Source of the DNA: Cudoniella acicularis
Lineage: Eukaryota; Ascomycota; Leotiomycetes; Helotiales; Helotiaceae
Assembly (NCBI GenBank): GCA_013054445.1
Contig: JAAMPI010001642.1
Span: forward strand, 1-11,890
Direction: 5' to 3'
Length of the DNA: 11,890 nt
Shown here: positions 1-8,827 of the stretch, piece by piece
How positions within the stretch are numbered: the stretch's first letter is position 1
Layout of the letters: every line of letters begins with the position of its first letter
The notes under the pieces: model-generated
What the model was told of the DNA's origin: nothing
The model's input: only the letters and a program-made list of their open reading frames with translations
The model's database searches: none
Translations under genes and position numbers: made by a program

Positions 1-1228
1 AAACAACTACGCCATTGCTGAGTGAAAAACTTTTGTAGATAGATAAGTCTTTAAGTCAAATTCATATTATTATTCTATATACTTGAATCACTCTCGACCT
101 AACAGTCGACTCTTCTTCCGCTATCCACCTTAGCCGCCTACCGACGACTATATAGATATATCTTCTATATACTATATACCGCGTACTACGGTTATACCCT
201 TACCTCCAACAATATTAAGCTTTAAGATAACTCAACTCGCGATTTGAGAGTCTTCCAAAACCTCTGGGCGAGTCACCAAATTTCAAGTTTTATTCAGCAT
301 TTTATTTTACAAATCGTTGACAATAAAGCAGCAACGAGAAAATACGAACAGACGGGCAACATGACTTTTTTCAACAACGTGATTTCGAGATATTTAAATA
401 CTATAAGAGCAGGAAGTCTTGAGCCCCCTTACCTGAATAAGAAGGGTAAATATCAGCCTCTGGCGTTTGTGAGTATTCATTGGTATGCATCCACATGGAG
501 AAAAAAGCTGATGGGATATTTAGTATGGTGATGGGACCGAGATTCCACATATACTTAAATTTTGCAGTAAAAGTAACTGAGTGAGTTTGCCTTCGGGGCA
601 CACCCCAGAACAGAGAATTTGGGGTAATATTGTATAGCTAGCATTTTATGAAGAGAAACTAGAAGTCTGGTTAGCTGGAAAAAAGAAGACGTGTTGATTA
701 TTGATGTGAGTTGAAAATGATAGACTGGGACTCCTAAAATTGAAAGAATTTATCTAAAAAGCCTTACTAACTTTGGTAGAATCATGCTGTTCAGCATGCA
801 AGAGAGCCATGGACTGGGTAAGATTTTTGCACGCCTCGATGATGATTCATTCCACTGACGCATGGGTGCAGACCGCGCAAGCTTCTTGCGAGTTTATGGG
901 ACGAGCCGAAATAATTATCGGATTTTTAGAGAAACTTCTTAAGGGTAACAGTAATTTCGAAACAGTGATAAGGGTTCAGAAGCCAGTTCAAGAGGGTTTC
1001 TGGTAACAAACTGACTTCTAAAATCTCAACCTCGTCTCAACAATATACAATCGCGTGAACTCGGCTTAGCGATCGATTGCTCTCCACTACCAAGCTAATA
1101 CCCACCGTCTCATCTCTGTAACTTACATCCTCTTCATACATATATACATCATTTCGGCATTAATTCGTATTCGACATTGAACACCCCTCTCCTGTCCAAT
1201 TGGACCCCGATACCAACTTCAGCAACAA
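1..1228. other. Intergenic stretch, no supported gene
   Basis: This AT-rich stretch lies beyond the 3' end of the first gene. It has short open frames on both strands, such as 244-531 plus and 773-1006 plus, but they begin at non-ATG codons, have no recognisable domain and show no splice structure, so I do not call them. Positions about 147-180 are a run of alternating TA-rich sequence. The part just below 1229 should contain the 3' untranslated region of the minus-strand gene, but I see no clear AATAAA on that strand close to its stop. Confidence 0.6.
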
Positions 1229-2270
1229 TCATCCTGCCCCATCATCGTCGCGGTATGGAGCATCGGTTCGACTTGGCAGCGGTTTCCGTTTTATTGGACT
1301 TGTTGCTCCCCTCCTCCCCTCCAACTCAGTCCCCACCGCCTCTAGAGCAGGTAATTCCGACACCACCCCTTCTCCACCCATCAGGGACATCCTCTCGCCC
1401 TCAAGTTCAGCCCTCTTCTTCCCGTCAAGTTCGTTCGGTACAATGCTATCTCCATGTAGCTGTGCTTTCTCTACTGCGTCCTTCTTCTCGTCGATCTCTC
1501 CTTCTTGACCATTTTCCATCCCCTTCCTTTTCCGTTTCCAAATATAGAAAGCAGCGGATCCGACGGCTGCGAAGAGCGCTAGTGGGCCGATAACTGCACC
1601 GGCGATCCATGCTTGATTTGGGGATTGTGAAGTTGTTGAAGGGGGTGAGGTATTAGTTGGTTGCGCTATTGCAGGTCAGTTTCAAAATTCATCCAGGATT
1701 TTCTTCAGAGCGATTTCGTACCTGAAGTTTGCGCAGAGAGAATGGTAGCATTAGGCGCAGACTGTGTTACAATAAAAGTCGAAATAATCACCGGCGTTGT
1801 CACCGGCCCTGCTGGCGCAGAACTGAGGTACCCCAGCGACGAAGCTTGTGATAATATACTGGACCAATAACTGGCCTGTGACGCCTGGCTAGCTATGAGA
1901 CTTTGCTGCTCCGGGCTACTTGTTGAATTGGTGATGTCTGCGCAGTACGCTGTGAAATTTCCAAATAAGGGATCGATATAGGTTGACACTGAGATAGCAG
2001 TGTCAATGGAATTTGCCTCGATACATTGCGTGCACTCGGCGTAAAATTCTTGGTAGGTAGAAGATGTGTTGCAGGCTGCAGGCGTCATGCCGACTTTTTG
2101 CGCTTCGATGTATGCATTGTCTGTTTTCACTGGTTAGAAAGTTCCTGGAATAAGATTTGCCGACACTCACTACACATGTCATAGCAGACAGCTGGTACAA
2201 CTGATGAGTCTCTGATGGATTTGAGTGCCAAACGGTCCAAACCGCGACGGATCAAGCTGAAGAGATTCAT
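1229..2270 (-). CDS. Single-pass membrane glycoprotein-like protein, three exons
   Basis: Exons are 2270-2171, 2120-1722 and 1665-1229 (311 aa). The introns, 50 bases (GTGAGT...CAG, with a CTAAC branch site) and 56 bases (GTACGA...TAG), keep the frame. The start is the first ATG after an in-frame TGA. Residues 1-33 contain a basic stretch but no convincing signal peptide. The ectodomain has six cysteines (about 29, 33, 50, 63, 66, 93) including Cys-x3-Cys and Cys-x2-Cys, and several N-x-S/T sites (about 51, 88, 98, 158, 171). A Ser/Thr/Pro-rich linker leads to one transmembrane helix (about 186-209, WIAGAVIGPLALFAAVGSAA onward), a KRKRK stop-transfer cluster and a charged tail of about 100 residues. 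This architecture is common among uncharacterised fungal surface proteins, some of which resemble stress sensors, but I cannot name the family or its function. The exon structure is firm; the missing signal peptide could mean an unseen upstream exon. Confidence 0.85.
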
Positions 2271-3934
2271 CGCGACGAGCGCGATAAAACTTCAGATAAG
2301 CTTAAAAGCACAAATCAAAATTGACGCGGGAGAGTCTTCCTTTTCTCTTAAGCAGGCTACTTCCTTCGCCGCACATCCGCTTGAGCCCCATCTTTTCCAT
2401 CGCGAGCTGATCTTGATTCGCTGATCTTCCTTGCAAATGCCACGATAGAATGAACTTTGGGGGCCATCACCTCGGTCACGCATGAGGCTTGAAATTCCGT
2501 GGGAAGTGTTGCCAGATTGGGTGAGGCTCAAGGTTAGACTCATCCTGGTTGGCTACCCCGCAGACTGCGTCTCTCAACCCATTATTCAGCATTTGCTTGT
2601 TTGATAATGTCATGTGGCGTTGTATAATTCGTCCAATGAGGGAAAAGGAAGCAATCGAAAGGAATAAATAAATAGGCCAAAATAATTGGCTCGCTTCCAA
2701 GGTCAACCGACTTAACTTTGAGATATTTAAAGAGCTCCATTCACGATATCAAAAATTGGGAATAGCCTCACTGACCAAAACTTCAACCAGGAGACGAGAA
2801 ACTAAAGTTCAGGCTCGATAATGCTATAAATAACTTCGTTAAATAAGATTTTTACAACGTGAAAAAAATTCAACTTTGAAATGTTTCAAGCCTTTGGGAC
2901 AGTTGCTGGTAAAACAAATCGCAAGGAATGAGATTTTAATCATAAATATTGTTTGAAGTATGAGACAGAAATATAAATGAGGGATACGCTTTTAGCAATT
3001 GTCAAGTGGATCAATAAACCAATGACACAAAACAAGAGTTTGAATCATTTAGCAATGAGAGATGTTTAGGGTGAACTGATGCAAAGCAGGCAGTCATGGA
3101 AATTAAAACATAATAAGCAGGGCAGTTCAGTTCAGCCTCGCAAAATTCTGACATTGAGAACATGTGGGAAAACTCGCTGCATTATTAAAGATATCGTGTA
3201 TTCTCGAAAGCGGCCGAAGTGAAACATAACGTAATATTTCTGAGATGGTTCGCCTGAGTCTGACACAACAGGCAGCAGCAGCATCTCATCATAGTGAACA
3301 GGCTTAAGACAGCTTGGGGGAGGCAAATAAATTTCCTCGAATATCGAATCTAAATCAAATGCACATAATCTTCAACAGAATGGGAATCGCAGAGCAATGC
3401 GGCGATGTCCGCTCAAGAGCCTGCAGCCAGCAAACCAACAATTCAAAGACGATGCGCTGCATAAATGCTGACCGGGAATCCTCCACCCCAGGTATCCGTG
3501 TGGCTCATCCCGTTTTTTTGGTGCGGCGGCCGCCTTTCAGGCCGCCACAAGTCCTCAGCCTCACCAAAATTGACCAAATCAGCAGCAATCACCACAGCCT
3601 TTGGCTGAAACTACTCCAGACCGCTTCCAGATACAGCTGCAGCATGGCAAAAATACCGGCAAGTTCGATAATCTAGACTCTAGTCATCAACTCAGGCCGC
3701 TGTGATAGGCTTGTTGATCGCCAGCTCAGCAGCAGGCTGGGTTTGATTTAAGTTGGACGCTGCGCTATTTCGGTCCTGGCAATCTAATCTCCATACATCA
3801 ATCGACCCTCTTCTCCTTCAACTCTATTTTCCGGAGTATAAAGTGCTCCGCAGATCTCTAGTGAGGCACACCGCAACTGGGTGATCGTGTTATAGTGGAG
3901 TACTATCATTCAAAATTCCCCGTACGCAACAAAC
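2271..3934. other. Divergent intergenic region with two promoters
   Basis: This 1.66 kb spacer separates two divergently transcribed genes, so it should hold both promoters and 5' untranslated regions. I find no convincing coding sequence. Open frames at 2292-2543 minus, 3132-3326 minus and 3314-3676 plus have no recognisable domain, and the last has a non-ATG start. The part 2700-3120 is strongly AT-rich. Positions 3525-3546 form a 7-base-pair GC hairpin (GGCGGCC / GGCCGCC, 8-base loop) that includes a GCGGCCGC palindrome. A short GCA repeat lies near 3270. Confidence 0.6.
3832..3850 (+). promoter_or_regulatory. TATA box inside a CGG-N13-CCG inverted repeat
   Basis: A TATAAAG box lies about 95 bases before the start codon at 3935 and is enclosed by CGGAG on the left and CTCCG on the right. 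That gives inverted CGG triplets 13 bases apart. Inverted CGG triplets are the usual binding sites of Gal4-type Zn2Cys6 dimers, and the enclosed TATA suggests that binding could affect transcription initiation. The arrangement is read from the sequence; the regulator is inference, and the match could be chance. Confidence 0.45.
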
Positions 3935-4858
3935 ATGGGTTTCTGGAACGAGAAACATAGCAGCACTGCAGCCTCGACCTCAGTAGCTAGCATGGAGCCT
4001 TTGCGAACAACACATCGGGATTCAGGATATCTTTTGTCAGAATTCGAAAAAAAAGATTTGGTAAGTCGACCTATATATTCGAGGTCGTGAAAAATTACGC
4101 CACGAGATCTAACAATATTCATTGCAGGCATACAAAAAGCGCATTCGCATTCTCCGGTTCATCTCCCGACTTGTCTCCCTCATCCTTAATGCCCTTGTTA
4201 TGGGCACACTCTCATACGCACTCGCGAAATACTTTCTGACTCGAAATCATGTGCTACCTGGAGGAACGAATCCTTGGATAACGCCGACTACTCTGTGGCC
4301 CAGCCTGATGCTTCTTGGTATAGCGACTGTCACCTTTATCTTGAACGCAATCACGCTTTTCGCATACTGCTGTGGGGGAGTACAGTCGGCGAACAAGGCC
4401 AGCACGGTCACATCTGTCGCAGGCTACATATTCTTAGCAGCGCACCTTGTTGCCTGGGTTGTCGCCGCTGGACTTTATCGATATGGAAGAACTGGAAATG
4501 ATCTTTGGGGATATAGTTGCAGCGACAAAGCCGATGCGGTTCAGGAACAGGTCCAGAGCTTTCTTGACTTTGGGAAATTATGTACAATGCAGGTGAGTTT
4601 ACTTGACCCTTCCAAAAATTGTCTTCTGTACTAATCAATCAATAGCAAGGGACATGGTTCATTTCGATCATCGAAGCAGGTGTATATTTGCTGACACTCA
4701 TTGTAACAATTTTCATGGTCAGAAGAGCTTCAACTAAGAAGAAGCTGGGAAAGATAAGGGAAAGCCTTTCCATGCAAACGGAGTATGCTCATACTGTGGA
4801 AATGGGAAGCATGCACAACACGAGAGGCGGAAACAAGTACATGCCTCTTTCAGGGTAG
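3935..4858 (+). CDS. Four-helix integral membrane protein, three exons
   Basis: Exons are 3935-4060, 4128-4592 and 4646-4858 (267 aa). Both introns (67 bases, GTAAGT...CAG; 53 bases, GTGAGT...TAG with a CTAAT branch site) lie between codons. A polar 50-residue N-terminus, rich in Ser/Thr with an acidic-basic patch (EFEKKDL), precedes four hydrophobic helices at about 53-78, 98-123, 136-160 and 201-222. The second extracellular or lumenal loop (about 161-199) has two cysteines (173 and 194) that could form a disulfide. A basic, polar cytoplasmic tail of about 45 residues closes the protein. The topology resembles MARVEL or Sur7-like tetraspan proteins, but I see no diagnostic motif for either, so this is an uncharacterised fungal tetraspan protein, probably in the plasma or an internal membrane. 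It converges on the next gene, with 353 bases between stop codons. Confidence 0.88.
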
Positions 4859-5211
4859 TAATTTGGCTGTATAAAATATATGAATCGACCAACATGAACT
4901 CGTTAGAATTAATAAACGAATAATGATGATGCTCTCAGTAGCAGGAGAACGACGAAAGTCACAGTACTCGTAAGACTTTCGAATAGCTTCCTTCGCCAAG
5001 AGCAACACTGCTTGACTCTCGCTGAAAAACACGAATGTTCGGCGCACGTTCTCACGGCTCTTGTCCATGGTTGAGAATGTGAAATGATGGCACAGTGGTG
5101 TTGAAAAAGTAACCCGAGGTGCATGAGCTGAATTCAACAACTGTGGGGTTTCTTGCCGACGCGAAGCCGCCACCGTTCCAAGCTACCAAATTGTTACACA
5201 CAGTACCACAT
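4859..5211. other. Convergent 3' region between two genes
   Basis: This 353-base spacer holds the 3' ends of two convergent genes. An open frame of 107 codons (5173-4850, minus) crosses it and overlaps the last bases of the upstream plus-strand gene. It has no recognisable domain and sits where 3' untranslated sequence is expected, so I do not call it as a gene. Confidence 0.6.
4911..4916 (+). terminator. AATAAA polyadenylation signal
   Basis: A canonical AATAAA lies 53 bases after the stop codon of the plus-strand tetraspan gene, in an A/T-rich context. It is the best candidate for that gene's positioning element. Fungal 3' signals are loose, so the cleavage site cannot be placed from sequence alone. 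Confidence 0.5.
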
Positions 5212-6052
5212 CTAATATATTCCGGGAAACAATTTGTAGGGAACCTTCTGCTTGAATTCTGCCCACGATGCGCCATACTGTGACTTGTAAGTACGAATCC
5301 TAGGGAAATTCTTCTGCAAAGAGACTTACTCGTTTTGTGCAGTAATCATCCAGAACCGGGACACCTCTTTTTGCAAAATCCACGAAGAAGAACGCGCCAA
5401 CAAATGATCCCCAAATCGGGCCGCCAGTTGCCAGAGCATACGAAGCGCGCCAAATGGTATATCCTCCGTAGTTGATGTGACGTGCCAGGGAAAACAGACC
5501 GCCGGTGTAAGCCTTCCCAGCATTTCGAGGATCCTTCTTGAAATCTCGACGTTGCACTTCGGAGACGAGTTCTGTGAGCAAACCAACCGCATATCCGATA
5601 GTACCGATAATGAAGAGAGGGGATAGTTCGTTCTGGTTGTCGGTTGCAGAGAGGACTTGTGGAACAAGGTAGGTTGCGGCCGTGGTCAGCGACAAGATCG
5701 AATTGGCCGAATTGAAAATGGTGTTGAAAATGCCAATTGGAATAGCGTTTGCAACTGGCATTTCCTCTTGCGAAATGAACCACAAGTTATACACCTGCTT
5801 GATCGTTGAACCCGCAGCCATTGCAATCAGAACCAGAGGCTTCAACGGGAGGCCGAAAGCTACGGCGGGGGCCAGATTCGAGGGAACATGCGAAACGGAT
5901 AGTCGGTCAAGGAGGGGGTCGGCGAGGCCTTTTGCAAGTATGCCATACTGGAGAAAAACATCAAGAGTTCGTAATCCGACGAAGGTCGATGTTCCTGCGG
6001 GAGAAGCACGCTTGACACGAGACACGTTGTCACGTTTGTCGGACATTTCCAA
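5212..6052 (-). CDS. DUF1295 / steroid 5-alpha-reductase-like membrane protein, two exons
   Basis: Exons are 6052-5330 and 5277-5212 (262 aa), joined in phase across a 52-base intron (GTAAGT...CAG). An alternative start two codons downstream (6046) is possible. Hydrophobic segments lie at about 60-80, 102-133, 145-162 and 205-227. The C-terminal part carries the superfamily hallmarks: GLFSLARHINYGGY (185-198), matching the usual G...RHPNY core, then GVPVLDDYCTKRYG (230-243) and a last exon with W-x-E-F-K-x-K-V-P-Y-K and LFPGIY. The same ending (KYG-x-x-W-x-x-Y...VP...P-x-Y) closes the sterol reductases ERG4 and ERG24. Relatives are NADPH-dependent reductases or methyltransferases of lipids in the ER membrane. 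The Pro of RHPNY is Ile here and the following acidic residue is Tyr, so the substrate and even activity are uncertain. Family placement is good; function is not assigned. Confidence 0.85.
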
Positions 6053-6140
6053 TTGTTTGGGATGTGGTGTGACTATTTTGGTGTTTTAATTGGCTGCGCA
6101 AATTTGTTGTACTGTGAAGTGGACGATGAAGGTCGCGGGG

Positions 6141-6152
6141 ATATAAATATAT
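6141..6152 (-). promoter_or_regulatory. TATA-like element for the DUF1295 gene
   Basis: On the minus strand this reads ATATATTTATAT, about 90 bases upstream of the start codon at 6052. The position suits a fungal core promoter, although A/T-rich runs are common in this region. Confidence 0.4.
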
Positions 6153-7204
6153 GACGTTTGGCTAAGGAATGCTGAAGCCTTAGGGCGACGCTATTCAAAC
6201 CTAGGTATTTGAGTGCGACTTAGGAAGCCGCACCTGCCAGCAGCTCTAGCTCTAGCTCTCCATCTAGATTTCCAAGCATTAAAGTGGCTGATCCTTGAAG
6301 TGCAAGCTCAGCCATAAACCATCCCTGTTCGCCGATATATTGCTTTGTCATTATGGGACGACTTTGTGACTTAATCACCTCTCTCCTCCAAAATTCGATA
6401 GAAGTCGAAGTCGACAAAGCGAAAGCTGGGTTCTTTGTTGAGGTCCAGTCACTATCCATCTCCCGTCGAGGCAATATCATGAAAGTGCTGGTGTGGAAAC
6501 TGGGTATGGCTAGATATACCAGTCAGTTTGTCATTTAGAAAGCTTCTTCGATTTTCAAATTCACATTGCCGGCATTGCAATCGCAAGCCGGAGCCGAAGC
6601 TCGAGACCGGAAAGCAATGGGGTCCGAAGAGCGAGTCTAACCAAATCTAACGAGGCAGCGTCGGATACAGCCTGTAGAGCTGCAGACCAGGGTTTGCAGA
6701 CCAGGTAGTCCCACACTTTGCAGACTTCCAACTGCGGCTTTGAATTGAGTGGACCGATTTTTCAACGTCCTCAGAAACTGTCCATTGCCTGTCCGAAATC
6801 GTACTGCACATCTCGGAGACTTTTTAAACATTTGCAAGCAGAGGAAACAGAACTCAGCTCCGTGCCCACTTAGACGATACAAGTGTACCGGAGCATAAGC
6901 AGTTTAATTTTGGCTCGTATGCATATTCAAAGTGGTTGGTGTGACTTCCTTGCTTTCTTTCTGGCTCATTTTATATAAATATTCCTCCTGCAATAGTCAC
7001 AACGGCAACGACGACATCAGAAGGAACAATCCATTCACTGGGGAATTGGTGCGAACTTCTAAATATGTAACATTTTACCCTCTCTTACCCTCAAGCTTTT
7101 TTTCTTTTCACGTCAGCTTTTTCCAACATTTTAACTCTACGTTTTTATGCCAAGTCAGTGTCTTTTTGCACAACACTGAGCGCTTGACGGCAAAGAAATA
7201 AACG

Positions 7205-7222
7205 ACAGCAGAAAGAGAATGA
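7205..7222 (+). repeat. Direct repeat copy 1 (18 bases, perfect core)
   Basis: ACAGCAGAAAGAGAATGA occurs here and again at 7923-7940. Similarity continues weakly on both sides, for example GCTTCGTAGGTC here against GCTTCGATACGGTC there, so each copy seems to be the best-kept part of a diverged unit of about 65 bases. Shorter echoes (GAGAATGAC) occur near 7313 and 7773. Confidence 0.7.
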
Positions 7223-7922
7223 TAACAACTTTGAGGAAGCTTCGTAGGTCTCTCTTTCCCGACAAGTCTCCTAGCTTCATTTGAACATTCATTAGGGTAT
7301 AGTAGCTGCACAGAGAATGACAAGTGGAACGAGCCTGACTTTACCATCTTTTACACCGACCATTTTTACAACGTATCTGCCAAACGGATGGAAATGCTGC
7401 GATTGTACTTTGCTCTGCAATTCTTCCTACTATAAAAAATGTATTAGTGTCCACGGACTTTTTCCACTGCTAGGTATTCAATTGGTTTCAGAACAAAATA
7501 GATAACCAATGGCTTCACAAATGCTTACCAAGAATTTACTCTTTATCAGGACCATTTTTCAAACTTCTGAATAGATAGCGTGTGTGTTCCGCAATGCTTC
7601 CTCAGTCGCTGCTTCCTTTACGTAGTTGAACTCCGTTAAAGAAATGCTTTCTCTAGATTATTTCAACAATCCTAAACATAAATGCCACCCCACACAGGAA
7701 ATTGCGAAATCATTGACAAGTTGACAACCATGGAGTTTTTCAGAGTATTTCCTGCTGGGATGAAGCCAAGTGCGGAGAATGACCGGTATCGTGCTATCTT
7801 TTTGCAGTCCTGGAAATTTCTAACGAGAATCATGGTGAAAGTAAAGCAATTCCTCAATTTGATGTTGATAAACGAGTAAATCGCAAGTGACTTGTGAACA
7901 AGTGATTGCAACGAAGAACATA

Positions 7923-7940
7923 ACAGCAGAAAGAGAATGA
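7923..7940 (+). repeat. Direct repeat copy 2 (18 bases, perfect core)
   Basis: This is the second copy of the 18-base core found at 7205-7222, 718 bases away in the same orientation. Translations of both copies on the minus strand share HSLSAV and a following aromatic/hydrophobic run. That follows from nucleotide similarity and does not prove coding. Confidence 0.7.
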
Positions 7941-8016
7941 CAGCAATACGTTGCTTCGATACGGTCCTTCAATAGTAGGAAAGTGGAGAAAGTCCTACCA
8001 TAACTTGTAGCGATAC

Positions 8017-8063
8017 TAGGTATTGCTATCACTGGTGGCAGCTACCACTAGTGATAGCACCTA
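8017..8063. repeat. Strong imperfect hairpin
   Basis: Arms GCTATCACTGGTGG (8025-8038) and CCACTAGTGATAGC (8045-8058) pair over 14 positions with one mismatch around a 6-base loop (CAGCTA). One more T-A pair follows and then, past a 3-base bulge, four more pairs (TAGG/CCTA). Such hairpins occur inside miniature inverted-repeat elements and at transposon ends, but I see no matching target-site duplication or transposase, so the origin is open. Confidence 0.65.
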
Positions 8064-8337
8064 CTAGTGCGCCGCCTCCCTTAAGAAGAGCAGCTATATA
8101 ATAGTAGAATTTTAGAGGAGGTTTCTCTTCTGTAGGGGTGGTACGCGGAACCTAGCAATCACTTTTGCGCAAGATACGGGAACGCTTTTCAATCACGAGC
8201 CTGAGAATAAGTGATTACGAAATCGGGGGGAAATCGGTGCTTTTTGGGGAGGGGAATAGCATCGAAGTTGGTGGAGGCTGGCAAATACTTACGGATATCA
8301 TCGAGTCTATCGGGGTGAAGCAATGGGAAGATGTGGC

Positions 8338-8374
8338 GGGGTGGCGGGGCCAGGGACAGGGAGGGGGTGGTGGG
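8338..8374 (+). other. G-run cluster with G-quadruplex potential
   Basis: Six runs of three or more guanines (4, 4, 3, 3, 5 and 3) are separated by spacers of 1 to 4 bases, well inside the usual G3-N1-7 rule. The opposite strand is C-rich, and its longest frame becomes Pro-rich here. No promoter or gene start is evident nearby, so a role is not supported by context. Confidence 0.55.
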
Positions 8375-8827
8375 TGTGTTGAGGATACGAATTTTCTAGA
8401 TCTATTCGAAGGCTCTATTGTCATCAATGCGCTTGGGGTATCCAGTATTAAAGAGCAGAGCTTTTGAGAAAACAGCGAGAAGTTGTATAGGAGAGATAGT
8501 AGAATATAAAGGGTCAAGGTATAAATCACTAGCATGGGAGTGTGAGGACAGGACTTTGAAGTCTTAAATTTTGGAAAGCCTTCGAGAGAGATGAGAGGGA
8601 ACTCCCAAGGGCCTACAGATAATATTGCGAAATCAATACTCTTCAAGAAAGGGAAAATATCGCATAATCCGGTGGAATATTAGCAACTTGCAGGAAAGCG
8701 CTTGCCTTTAGATATTCACCCCCAAAACATTTCTCTTACTCAACGACTCGATTCCCTTGCGCTAATGCTAAGCGCATCATTGATGTAGAGACAGGTAATT
8801 CTAACCATTTTGATATTGGTGGCCTAA
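8375..8827. other. Spacer downstream of the acetyltransferase pseudogene
   Basis: A 143-codon minus-strand frame (8646-8215) enters this stretch, but it has a low-complexity Pro-rich second half, no known domain and competing frames in the same place. I see no supported gene, RNA or repeat. Confidence 0.45.

Larger units (their letters stand above)
6153..8337. other. AT-rich gene desert with degraded sequence
   Basis: I find no gene with a start, splice sites and recognisable domain here. An 86-codon minus-strand frame (6480-6220) ends in a low-complexity stretch made by a GAGCTA repeat and matches nothing I know. A hairpin lies at 6569-6591 (CCGGC/GCCGG and TTGC/GCAA type arms), and TGCAGACCAGG occurs twice near 6680-6705. 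Positions about 7236-7436 (plus) and 8192-8395 (minus) are coding-like fragments without a start or a known family. The rest looks like diverged non-coding or relic sequence, including the repeat and hairpin listed separately. Confidence 0.5.

Noticed and set aside
1177..1593. Plus-strand open frames of 138 and 102 codons, Pro/Ser-rich
   Set aside because: They are the antisense of the last exon of the minus-strand membrane protein, which has a coherent helix, basic stop-transfer cluster and spliced frame.
4850..5173. Minus-strand open frame of 107 codons
   Set aside because: It lies in the convergent 3' region, overlaps the end of the tetraspan gene, has no domain and no splice or promoter signal.
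5682..6089. Plus-strand open frame of 135 codons
   Set aside because: It is antisense to the first exon of the DUF1295 gene, whose motifs and intron fit clearly on the other strand.
6220..6480. Minus-strand open frame of 86 codons
   Set aside because: It has an ATG but no family match that I recognise; its end is a short-period GAGCTA repeat. Too weak to call.
8165..8467. Plus-strand open frame of 100 codons with a Gly-rich run
   Set aside because: It begins at TTG, has no known domain and its Gly run is produced by the G-run cluster.
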